Position numbers and translations under genes: made by a program. Shown piece by piece: positions 45,242 to 57,500 of a DNA stretch of 64,000 nt; position 1 is the stretch's first letter, and each line of letters opens with the position of its first letter. Under the pieces are notes generated by a model that saw only the letters and a list, made by a program, of their open reading frames with translations, was not told the origin of the DNA and did no database searches. The stretch is from Zygaena filipendulae (taxonomy: Eukaryota; Arthropoda; Insecta; Lepidoptera; Zygaenidae). The DNA is taken from the NCBI GenBank assembly GCA_907165275.2, contig OU015658.1, positions 1,314,501 through 1,378,500 of the forward strand, read 5' to 3'.

Positions 45242-45476
45242 CCGCCGCACTCAGAGTCGACTTTAATGATTACTTAGTTAAGTATAGATTTTTAAAACAA
45301 AACTGCCGCAATCAGAGACGTTCAGTAAATTAATGTTAATTGGCATTTAATGAGAAGTAACTTAATTAGTTAAATTTCAATAAACATTAATTTATTATCT
45401 GATTGCGGCAGTTTTGTTTTAAAAATCTATACTTAACTAAGTACCTAATCATTAAATTCGACTCTGAGTGCGGCCG
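45242..45476. mobile_element. Fold-back MITE copy 2 (TTA TSD)
   Basis: The left end CCGCCGCACTCAGAGTCGAC and its mirrored right end are flanked by TTA on both sides. It is nearly identical to copy 3 (58450-58686) apart from small indels. Its edge lies about 10 bp from the likely poly(A) signal of the minus-strand receptor gene. Confidence 0.9.
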
Positions 45477-45479
45477 TTA

Positions 45480-45500
45480 GAAGTCTTTATTTATTTATTT
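45480..45500 (-). terminator. Likely poly(A) signals of the receptor gene
   Basis: On the minus strand, AATAAATAAATAAA lies about 25-40 nt past the stop codon at 45524, with another AATAAA-like stretch just before it. Cleavage would fall in or next to the fold-back MITE. Confidence 0.5.
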
Positions 45501-45523
45501 CAAATAAAAAATAAAGTTAAAAC

Positions 45524-48500
45524 TCAATCTGAATTATCATTACCGGCGGTGTTTAATGTTTTTGTTTCGTCGCTCGCCAACGATCGATCGTAGCGTCTTT
45601 GCCTTGCGATTTTCGGCCTTGCGGTAGTGAGTAGAGGGGCGGATATGGCGTGGCCGGGCGCACGGTTCAGGTCCTTCCTGCCCTGGAGTAGCGGTGACGT
45701 CACGCTCGACGACTCGTCCCCCTCGTCATCCGAGAGCGCCGGGTAGCTCTCTTTCATCTTCAAACTGCGCTCCAAGCGGCGCAGGAATCTGACGGTAGGA
45801 AATTTGTTTAAAATCCGGCTCGATGGACCATAAAATTAACTTAGACTCATTTGTTAATAACTAACTGACCCGCGCGGTTTCACCCGCGGTAATTTCGGAG
45901 TTCCCGCGGGAATTTCAGGATAAAATATAGTTATAAACATTCCTCATGAATCACTTTATCTATTGGTGAAAACCGCATCAAAATCCGTTGCGCAGTTTTA
46001 AAGATTTAACATACCTACATAGGGATATAGAGACAGAGAAAGCGACTTTGTTTTATACTATGTAGCGATGTAGAGATTAGCTCCAGAATTTAATTTCGCG
46101 GTTCCCGCGGGAACTCCAGGATAATAGATTAGATTAGATTAATTTATTTCGCTTTTACAATAATAACATTGTATACACATTCATATATACTAGTGTTATC
46201 CGTAAGAGGGATCGTCATTTACATTTTATAAGTATAAACATGTCAATCCAAATAATAGTAATAATAAAGAATGTCAAAAATTTAAATTATAAAAATACAC
46301 AATAACAATAAATAGAAAGATACACAATGTACAATATGTAGTTATTTAAATTTCATTTTTAAAAATTCGTCAACAGAGTATAACACATTTTCGAACAGAA
46401 GGTTTTTCAATCGGCGACCAAATGTTTCGTCATTGTTTTCATTGCGGATATCCGCGGGGAGGTGCTCGTAGTACGTGGGACCGATAACGCGAGGGTTTTT
46501 TGTGGCGAGTTTAGTGCGACGCGGCACCACCATAAATCGCCCTTCGTTACGTAATTGATGTTCTCCGCCCAGCCTATGATGAAAACATTGGAGATTTTGG
46601 CGTACGTACATAATAATTTGGAATAAGTACAGCGAATACAATGTCATTACGTTATGCTTTTTGAAAAGGGTTTTACATGAATGTCTTGGTTTCACGGAGG
46701 AGAGTATTCTTATTGCTCGTTTTTGTAAGATGAATACACGATCCGAATCCGTTGAGTTCCCCCAAAGGATGGTCCCGTACGACAGCAGCGAATGAAAGTG
46801 TGCGAAATACATCTGCTTTAGCACGCTGTCCGAAGTAAGAGGCCTCAGTTTTCGCATTGCATAGGATGCACTGCTTAGCCTGTCGTATAAAATAATAATA
46901 AATACTCTATATCCTTTTCTCTAGTACCTACCCCTTACAAAGTGTACGCGTTTTGTTTTTTTAATTTACCTACTACATTATTATAAAAAAGATAATATTT
47001 AAATGACATAACTAAATATTTTTTTAGTGGCTTGTTTATACTATAGCACTGTCTATATCATGTAACTAGTGTAGCATAATTTACTTATTTTTTATTATTG
47101 GACATGGATAAGCAATAATGCATTAACCCAAACTGGAACTATTTTGAATAAATCGTGTTTTAAAATTATAGCGCCATTTTTGATCAACAATAGGGATGTT
47201 GACGACTTTTGAAAATCAAAATTCTAATTACGTGAAAAAGAAAAAAATACGTGTCCAATATTTTTTCTTATCTACAAACCGGACGAAGAAAAAAAATAGT
47301 CAACTAGCCCATTGTTTTACGTTTAACACTTTTGTTGGTATTCAAACAATGTAGATATAATAACGTAAACGCATAAAAACCTACATACCATAACCTATAC
47401 ATACGTATACTTTCTAAATTATAATAATAATAATAATAATAATCCACATCACAACACACAGATCTACTTGATCCCGCAGTAAGCTATTATTAGCTGCTTG
47501 TGTCGTGGAAACCAAGCAAACGTGGTATTATGACGTTCACCTTTGCTTACATTTAGTATGTTACTTAATTTTTGTAAAAGTGAAATAAATATACGTAATC
47601 TAATCTATCACTGCACTCTGTCAAACTGTGTTTGTTTGTGCATTCTTTATAATTTAAGTATACCTATACGTACCTTATCTGATTGCTGATAGTCCTCAAT
47701 TTGCTGACTTTCGCCGGTTTCCTGGAGTCCTCCGTCAGGTCCAGACTAGAAGATATTTTCGACGATGTATCCTGAAATATTGTCGATCGAAGAACTAAAA
47801 TGAAAATTCCTTACGGACTGCACAAACTGACGCGACTATAACTCGAACTGTTTCGCTTTTACCCAATCATGTCTTATGTTCCGTATTTCAAAACCCGTAT
47901 TAATAATGCTAGTCGGACTTGAGGACAATCTATGCTTCCTACATACAATATAATGCTGTTTTTTTAAATCATACTTCTTTGGGCATGTCAGGATAAATTA
48001 ATTAATCGACGTATTGTGCTATGCAGCACACTATTCACGTTTAATTGGAGCAAGGCTGTCACAATCTACACAATAATTAGGGAGCCTATCTTTAGTAAGG
48101 TTGTCGAGTCGAAAAGAAGTGAACAGAGGTAAAGGAGTGAAAAAAAAAAACAAAGTAATATTTAGAAATTAAACAAAATTAACGGTCGAGACACGATTGC
48201 CATCGCACATTCAGTGTGTACAGTCCTTTGAGTTTAAAATTATTTCACCGACATGGGTGATAGTGGGTTACCGTATTATATGTAAACTCCTAGTAACACT
48301 AACTATACTCAGAGGTATTGTACAGTCTTAAACTTTAAGACTATAATTAAGACAACTAGCTATCAATAATTACTATTATGCCATGGAAAAGCATATTGTG
48401 TGTGTATGTGTGTTATGTGTATAGACAACAACTGATAACGGTGGCCATTCCTTCTACAGCGTCTCGAAGCAGAGTGGCAATAGTACATTGTTATCCTAGG

Positions 48501-51500
48501 GGTGAAAGTAACTTATTTAGTCCCGAGACGGAGTTTGGCGCCCGAGCGTAGCGTGGGCGCTAATAGATCAAGGGACTAAATAAGTCTTTCTCCCGAGGAT
48601 AACACTGTGCTTTTCATTATGATTATGAATGCAAGGAAAGTCAAAATAAAAATAGGAATTAGCTAAAGAGAAAAATTAGTGAATTTTATTTTACATAAAT
48701 CAACCATTAGGTGTGCTACTGGCCAGGCAGTAAGTATGCCGCCTATGACATAAAAAAAAACTTGAGTTTCTGCAGTATCCAGCTGTCAGTTGAAAGCGAT
48801 TCTCCCTAGGGCTGAAAAGTGTTACTTTCATTTGCGTAGGTACATGCGGCATACTGCACATTTATAAGTTTTTGATCGTGATTTTGATTGATTCTGATTT
48901 ATAAAACTAAAAAGAAAAAAAAAATTGTTGACGTTGTTTTTTGTCACCCACTAGTAGGTACAAAAATAATGTGGAAACTTGCCGAGATTATGCTTTCGTT
49001 ATAAACAAACAGTTGAATTGGATCCACAAGACGTACCTAGCTATTAGCTATGAATTATCTATATATACCCTTAAGATATAAAATTTAATGATTTTGTCTA
49101 TAGGAGTCTAATCCTACTAATATTATAAACGCGAAAGTTTGTAAGTATGTATGGATGGATGGATGGATGGATGTCTGTTACTCTTTCACGCAAAAACTAC
49201 TGGATAGATTTGAATGAAACTTTGCAACAATATAACTTATACATCAGATTAACACATAGGGTACTTTTTATCCCGGAATTCCCGCGAGAACTCTGAAATT
49301 AACGCGGGTGAAACCGCGGGGCACCACTAGTTACCTATATACTTTGAGATGCAAAAATGCGTCAATTTATAAACAAAGTAGCTACAAGCTTAAAAGTTAA
49401 AATACTATCTACTGCTTTGGTTCCGAATATTATCTATTTGTATTGTGTAGTAACTAAAGTGCAGGACGATATTTTATTCGCTCGAATAGATACAATTCAC
49501 AATATCCATCTTAGTGTTATTTTAGAGCTTCACCTTTGCAGCCCAGTGTACATAACAAAACTAATAAGGTGTGTTCTGAATTGAAGTGTGTTCAAATCGA
49601 TGCAAATAAAAGTTAGCTTCACGCTTGCCATTTATTTAGCGTTAGCGCTTGTCTAAACGGTCCTTAAGTGGTCTTATAATTTTGAAGACTTTAACAAGAC
49701 ACAAAATACAACGTCACAATAGTAGGTAAGTATTATAGAAAAAGGCATTCAGAAATTGATTGCATTGTACCAATCACCTCGGAACTACGGCACTTCTGTC
49801 TCCGAAGTGGTTTTCTCGAGCGAGCGGGCGAGTTCGGCTGTAAAACAATGCAACACAGTGTACACCAAGCTAAAACAAATTAATAAGTGTCAAAAACTCA
49901 ACAATGTGCTTCAAAGTTTAAGGGTTAAAGATTAAAAAAAATCGACCCTGACGAAATTAATCATGGCGGTTCATTTATCATCTTGATGGAGTAGACCGTA
50001 GTATGTGAAATTTGATAGCCCGGAACAACAAAAACAACAAGTGCGATATTGTGCAAAAAACCCACAGTGAAATCTACAATAGATAAATAATTAAATGAAC
50101 GAAAATATGTAATTAACCTGTAGCTCGGTTTCCGGCGGTAGTCTCAGCTCTCTGGCGGAGGCGACGGAGGCGACTGAGGCAGCGGAGGCGGAGTCCTCGG
50201 AAGACGAAGAGGACGGTGGGGCGGGCGCCTGGGAGCGCGACCTCCGCCGCCCGCCCTTGCGAGAGCGACAGCCTGCCTCACGGCACCCAGGCACCTGAGG
50301 CACATGCAAACCGATTTCTAACTAGTACTGCAAGTAAACGGCTTGTGTATGTGTGCGCACTTGCAGCGTGTGTGTGTGGCGTAGGTGGGTAAGTTGATAT
50401 TGTCCGATACACACACAGCAGCAACAGCTCACACCGCTATCGCCTTTATATTTTTGCCGCTATGTTGTGGCGCGGTGTGTGGACGCAACAAGTTAAAGAG
50501 GGGCGGAGAGTGTCGTTTCTTTACGTACCTAGTACCTAATAGCAAAGAATAGAGATTATATTATGAAGAAGCGCCACTTTCCGCCTCCCACCAATTTCAT
50601 GCCTCCTCATACACCACGAAAATGACCTTGGTAAAGACCGAGAAAAGTTTGACACAGAATCTTCATGTGACAATTGTTCACTGACAGGTAACAGTTACTG
50701 TCAGCTCACTGTCAACTTCACGATACGCACACACGCACAACACGTGTACGTATAAGCCAGCTAGCCAGCTGGTCTAGCTAGCTACAAAACGAAAGTTCTT
50801 ACAGCCTAGAAAATATAATTATCTTCTTAATATCTTTTTGGAAGTAATTTAATGAACCTACCTCTAACAAGTTATGCATAGAATGTGGCATATGCGGCAA
50901 CGTCGTTTTAGCTGTGCCAGTCACCTCGTGCGATGCTGTTCTGGTAGTTTTCCTATCTCTTTTCCTACCCATCTTCTTTTGAGAACTCGTTCCCCATTTG
51001 CAAGCATTTCCTTTAACGCATTCAGAGCTAGGGAAGTCGTATAGCCCATCTGAATCTGTGAAAGGTAACTGCCGACCGTAAAATTGCGGCGAAAACCTTC
51101 CCAGACCAGTTTTATCACTTAATGGACTTTCGCTTCTAGAACTAACGGGACTCAAGGGACGACTGCAGTCGGACATTAATGTTGGAGGTTTTAAACTAGC
51201 CTTTTCATCTAGTCCTCTTTCTACACTTATGCATTTCACTATAGAGCATTTAGTCACTCCACTAGGAGACAACAACGTTGTTTGAGGGATATCCAAAGTT
51301 TCCTTTAGAACTGTCAACGATTCCATTTCTTTAGCGCTTGATGGAACATCGTCCACTCTCTCGTCTGTACCTATCCCTTCATCATTTGACTCCAGTAATG
51401 GATCGTCTGATAAAGTTTCGGAGTCCGATCGTCCCCGTCTCTTTTCCTTAGCATCATCATTAGAAGTAGCAGGACTAGAATTTGTTTTCATCAATGGTCG

Positions 51501-54500
51501 CCTTCTCGACTGAAAGCAGGACGGTCCACCACCAGAACCAGGGTCTTCCATCTCTGAAGGGCACAGTGGATTGCTAGATCCGCATCTAGAAGGTCCGGGA
51601 CTTGCCATTGAGCTGTATCCAGAAGACGATAGATTTGATTCGGACGGAGCTCTTTCGCCACGACCAGCCATTGCGAATGGACTCAAGTAGCACATATTGC
51701 CGGAAGGTGGTGGTGGTCTAGGTGACATCGGCTCATCAGATTCTTCTTCACTTGCGTTATATGTGACTGTTATTAATGGTGGCGGTTGGAATTCTAAATG
51801 CGGTGGGGTGCGACGAGGTGGTGGAGAGCCTGGTGATGGCCTCTCTATAGTGAGCACAGGAACGCAAAGGGCAGGAGGAGCGGGTGACGGTGAAGACATT
51901 TCAACTTCTGAATCCTGGCTGTGAGTGAAGCTTGGGCTTGGCGAGTCAGTGAGGTGGCTCGATGGCGGCATGTCTGACGTTACCGCGTACTGACGCAGCT
52001 GTAATTAAATTCGTAGGTGAGGTTACACATTCGAACAACTAAAACCTTAAGTGAATCATTAAGTAGTGGGTACTTACTTTCAATCTTAAATTCGAAGGGT
52101 TTCGTTCAGGCATATCAACTTTTATTTCATCCATTTCGTCTTCACTTTGAGAGATGTAAATTGTGGATTCACTTTTAATAGTATCTTGTTCTATCTTCGC
52201 TCTTGACATACGAGGGGACGGTAGCGGTGTTGGAAGAGGTGTAGGAAGTGGAGTGGGTAAAGGAGTTGGAAGTTCTCGTATTGGCGATAGACATTTATTT
52301 ATACTTGGAACTTCGAGTAGAATAGACGGCGGGTGGAGCAAGTTCCCAGAAGATGATGATTTTTGAGCACTGAGTGGATCTAAGACCTGAAATGAAATGT
52401 TATTACAAATTAATATTGCATATTGAGTTTGTTAAAAGTACTTGCATCTATGGTAAATTTGCGTGCCTGGTTGGTTTCCGTTTAATTTTGATTCAGTTTC
52501 CTTTGCCGTTTTAATTATTGCAATATAATATTTCAATTAAATTCATTAATTTGTCAAAATGTAGTACACATACATGTACATTACAATACAGCATATTCGG
52601 CCGTAGTTCAGGGATCAAAATAACGTTATGTAAAAATATGTATGAAACTCTGCAAGCAGTGTGATGACTGTAGCAGCGCAAACTGACTGAATCAAGCTTT
52701 GATAAGTCCCGGCTTACATTTATCTTGAAAAAAAATAGGAAACTATGTACTTCATCTAAACTTGTGGTAGTTTTTACCTGTATCTCAATAGTATTGTGTG
52801 GTCTAGCAACCGGCGAGTCAGGTGCTAAAGAAGGCACTAGCGATGACGCGACTGACACATCATCAGCATCTACCGTGTCGTCTTGGGGAGACGAAGCGCT
52901 CGGTGTGCTGGACTGCGACACACCGCCAGACGATGCCCGTGATATAATCGCCGCTGATGATGACGAAAAGTTACGAAACATCGCCAATATTGAATCAGCG
53001 CTTGATATTTTTGGTGTCCTGAAAATCAATGAATAACACTGTTGAGTTTTTGGAAAGCAAGTAACGAAAGCAATTATGTAACTTAATAACAGTGTAATGT
53101 ACCTTGTATCGAAAAATAGATGAGTTCAATAACTCTCAAACCTTACGCAATGTGGGCAAAAAATATACATATTTGGAAATGAATACTATCCTTATGCTGG
53201 AGGAGGAAGAAGAGGTCGAATATGAAATGAAGAGATTAATCTAGGAGGACTGTACAAATTAATATCAAATTTATATGGGCGTGAGTGTAATGTAGAAGAG
53301 ACGTTCAGTAAGAACCACGTTGAACATGTAGATACGGGCAGAAAAGGTGTGAAGGTCTACTGATTTGCGGAATATCGCGAAGTCTGGGTAGGTGAGGGTA
53401 GTTAGTATAAGAAATCCTCCGGTCGGTCGGTCGAGGTCTTTTTCCAGCAGAAGACATAGTGATAAATAATGGCGACGACTGGTTAAAAATTATTAATACT
53501 TAGTAGAAACATTTTTACCGTGAATACTTTCGAAAGGCAGCATGTGCTAATGTGAGGTCAAGACTGGACATAGAATCGCTTCCTTGATTACTTGAAGTGC
53601 TGTGTGGAGATCTAACTTCCACTCCTGGAGAGGGTGGCGTACTCGAGGCCTTTGCCCTTGATCCTCTGTCAGCGATCACAGCCATCGGAATAGCTATAGT
53701 GTTAACCATATCTACTTCAGAACTAGAACTCATTTCAGCTGAAACCTTATTCAGCAATCTAGCGAATGTAACTTTCTTTTCCAACTTTGGATCTGAAATG
53801 TGCCTCATAGATGGTGAGGTCGAAGGGCTCGATGCTTCACTGGCGAATGAGGTTTCTCTGTTCTCTATGCTATAGTCTACAAAAGCTGGTGCACTCTCTA
53901 CAGTACTCAGTGGCCTTTTCTCTGACATTTGTATAAGTTCTCCCATTGTTATTTTCTTAGAATGGTCATTCGCGGATGCAGGACTTATGAGTTGTTGCAG
54001 AATTTGTTTCTTCTCGGCTGCGTTTTTCTTCGTTGGTGTCGAATTGTTTCGTTTCTTCCTAGGCGATGGTGTACCTGAATAATTATATTTTGATAAACTT
54101 ATCCGTCGGTTGTTTCAAAGAGTTCTAAATGAAGCGTTCGATACGAAAACACAATGGTTTATGAAATCACCTATACAATACTTAAATTAATTAGTTTGGA
54201 AAAATAATGATTAGAAAATTTCATGTTTAGGATCAAAATCATGCATTTCAATATCTTGTAATGTTAGAAAAAGTGCATCTAATGGCAGTCCATTCTTTAG
54301 GATTAGTGCGTTTAGAGGTCGAATTTGGTTAAAATTGTGTCAATAGTGTTTTTCACATTCTAATTTCATTTCACTATCAATTTGAAAAGATGTTTTTCTG
54401 CAGTTAAGTATTTCATGATAGAGGGTAATGCAAAGTCAGTAATGATGATATTAAATGAGCACAGATGGAGTAGAGGACAGTGTTTCACTTGTTTTTTACT

Positions 54501-57500
54501 AACTCTTAAAAAAACATGGTTAGGTTAACAAGGTTAACAAACAATATTTATAAATATAATAATAAAAGGCATTGTACAATAAAAGCAGAACAATGTCCGA
54601 AAGAGCATGCAGAAGCAACATTCAAGTGTATAAAGAATCCAACCTTTATACTTCCAATATTGGCGACGACTTAAGATTAGATAAAGAGATTGAATTAATA
54701 AAATATGAAGTAGTCTTATCCCAATATTGAAAGTATAAAGGATGGAAAGATATAGTTGGACGATCTAAAAAGGTGCTAACGAAGGAAGGAGCGTATAGAT
54801 AGAGTTGCTGAGTGTTGTGCGTGGTCGCGGGTGCACACATCGACAGCTGCAAGACCTCGGCAGGTATCAGCGCAGAGTAGAACGGTTGAAGGGAAGCATT
54901 CCACAAAAGTAACACGCCATTTAGGTACAGCGGGGTCACATCCAATGCCAAAGAGGGCTCAGCCGCGCCGCGCGCTCCGCAGTGATATAATAGGACACAA
55001 TACATGAACGAACCCGCTTGTATTTTGTCTAATTATTGTCATAGATTGAAAACATGATTAGTGATGAAAATAATGTTTAAAAGAACAAATCTTGAGTTCC
55101 TATGAAATAACTGATTGATGGATGTCACAAACAGATATTAACTTAGATCGATACTAATATTATACATGCGAAAGTAACTGCTACCTTTTCACGCCTTAAC
55201 TATACTCAACCGATCATCATGAAAATTTGCACACATGTTGTCAGGGGTACCTACTCAAAAGTAGATGGGATACTTTTTATCCCAGGATTCCCGCGGGCTG
55301 GTTTGCTATTAAAAGATTAGATAAACTATTCTTTATGGTTTTTCACATGCATATCACTTTCACACTCATGAATTTGTATGTTGTGAAATCACTGAGTGCG
55401 GAGCGCGCGGCGAGCGCGGCGCACCCGTCTGCGGCGGTTGCGTCCGCGTCGCTCCACTCCTTACGTCTGGGCGGTGGCTTTAACAGATCGTCCAAGCTAA
55501 AGGTGCGCGCGGCCCGCGGCCTGCCCGGGAGCCCCGTCACCGACGGCTTGCGGATACCGAGCCGCGTGAGCAGCGTGCGGTGCGGCGCGTCGCCCGCCGC
55601 CGCCGCGCCGCCGGCCCGCCGCGCGCCCGCCCCGCCCGCGCCGCCGCCGGCCCCCGCTGTGGACACACTGCCGCGTCACGCGCGCTCCGCCGCCGGCACC
55701 GCCGCGTAGCGCCCGCCGCGGCTGCGACCGCGACCCGGCCGCGGCAGCGCAGACGCCGCTAGCCCGCACACACACACACACACGGGGGATGCCAGATTGC
55801 GCTATCGACTGCACTCGGAACGGGTGTTATTCGATTTGCGTCCGCGACTAGAGACATTGTATGTACCGATTGCCTATGAAATACCGGACAGTAATATCTT
55901 AGGTAATTACTACTTAACTATTCGTGAAACTGTTTTGGTGAATGTATTGTGTATCTGTTCTGTTTAAGTGTATAATTATAGCTGTATGTTTTCTGAATAA
56001 ATAAATAGATAAATTAATAAATAAATAAATATTGATAATATGCAGTTGCAGTTCGAGCCCGCTTAGTTCTTTTAAACTATACTTACAACGGATTTTGATT
56101 CGGTTTTCACTATCGTTTGCAGATTTTTTTCGTAGAATTTATGCGTGATAAATGCGATGGAAGTAATTAACTCTTCACAATGGTACTGACCGACACTACT
56201 CTACCCTAACATGCTAGGTAAGGTTAGGTTTGTATGTTAGGCACGACGCGCGAGTCAAGCGAGCGCAGCGAGCGTGTCGCGGCAGCGGCCGGCGATGCGC
56301 CAATGTCAATTAATGTTTCACAGAGTAATAAATACATAGGAGTTCAGCTTGGTAGACTACGTCGACTTTGTTATACTTAAGATAAAAAATTCGGTCCAGT
56401 AGATACTCACCAACCATGTCGAAGAGTTCCGCATCTTGTTTAGTCAGGAGTCAAACAGTGTCACAGCAAAGTTAAAATTAAATTAAAAAAAAAACAACAA
56501 CATACATACAGCCGAATATAGAACCTCTTCCTTTTTGGCAGTCACTTAAAAATTAATCACTTTCACCGCATTTATTACACTGATTATAATATTATTATGT
56601 TTTATGTTCAGTTAGTCTAGACTCTAGAGAGTTCAAAGAGATTCTTTATAAAATTCAACAACATATAATTTTTTCATTGTTTTATGGGTCATTTACAAAA
56701 GATATAGGTACCTACCAAAAATAAAATTGGTGCGACATAACATATATAACATCAGATTTGTATGTACCGTTTAAATCGATATTGGTACAAATACGTATAT
56801 ACTTGAAAACTTTGTCTAATGACAAGATACTGTTAAAGCATACTGCTAACGAAATATTTTCGTATCATTATTACCTCTACTGAGAAATATACGTACATAT
56901 CCAGATTTCTGACTCTACTTAGGTAGAGTAAGGTCACGAGTATCGAGATAAGATATACTAAATTCAAACAGCACGGGAGCAGATCCGTGGTAATAAATAG
57001 CTAAGTAAAACAGCAAAGATAATAAATATCGCAAAATCTTTTATGAACAACATCGTATGGCACAGTCAATTTCTAGTAGGTATTCTGGCAATCCCAATGG
57101 TTTGAAAGCACAATTTCTTTAACTTGGTGGTAAAAAATGCTTTTGGAAGTCTTTAAAAACAGATACGTTTTACTGAAAACAAAAATGACTTTGTTAATAT
57201 ATTAGAAATGCAAAGAGATAATACTAATATGTATATTTGAGGTGCAAACCTCAAAGACCAGATTTGGTGAGTATCTTGGACTTCAAGTTAAAACAATCGT
57301 GGCAACTAAAGACTCCAGAAACCGGCATAACATAACAGTCATCATGTACAAAATCTAATTTGTTTTCCATCTAATTCCACTCATGCATAAACAAATTCTA
57401 ATTCGTCTGATTCCAAAAACATTCAACTCTATCATGATTTTTATGGCTAAGCTAATTATAGGTTTCAACTAATCTTGTCGCTAACGCAAAACCCATTTCT

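Larger units (their letters stand above)
45524..55656 (-). other. Cytoplasmic tail exons of the receptor gene
   Basis: Eight exons downstream of the membrane exon encode no folded domain I recognise. Exon 12 (55465-55656) opens with a Gly/Ala/Arg-rich stretch and then RTFSLDDLLKPPPR. Exon 13 begins TPSPRKKRNN, a basic proline-directed site. Exon 16 is 1,137 bp with no intron. Exons 18-19 join to KLRTISNQIRRFLRRLERS, which could form a short amphipathic helix before the acidic end. The composition suggests a disordered, phospho-regulated scaffold. Confidence 0.75.

Noticed and set aside
54646..55005. 119-codon minus-strand frame between receptor exons 12 and 13
   Set aside because: It runs into the hairpin at 54640-54744 and has no donor/acceptor pair matching the phase-1 junction. 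Direct joining of exons 12 and 13 is in frame.
55497..55814. Arg/Gly/Ala-rich frames around receptor exon 12
   Set aside because: They are other-frame shadows of a GC-rich exon; only the frame opening after the AG at 55657-55658 joins both neighbours in phase.
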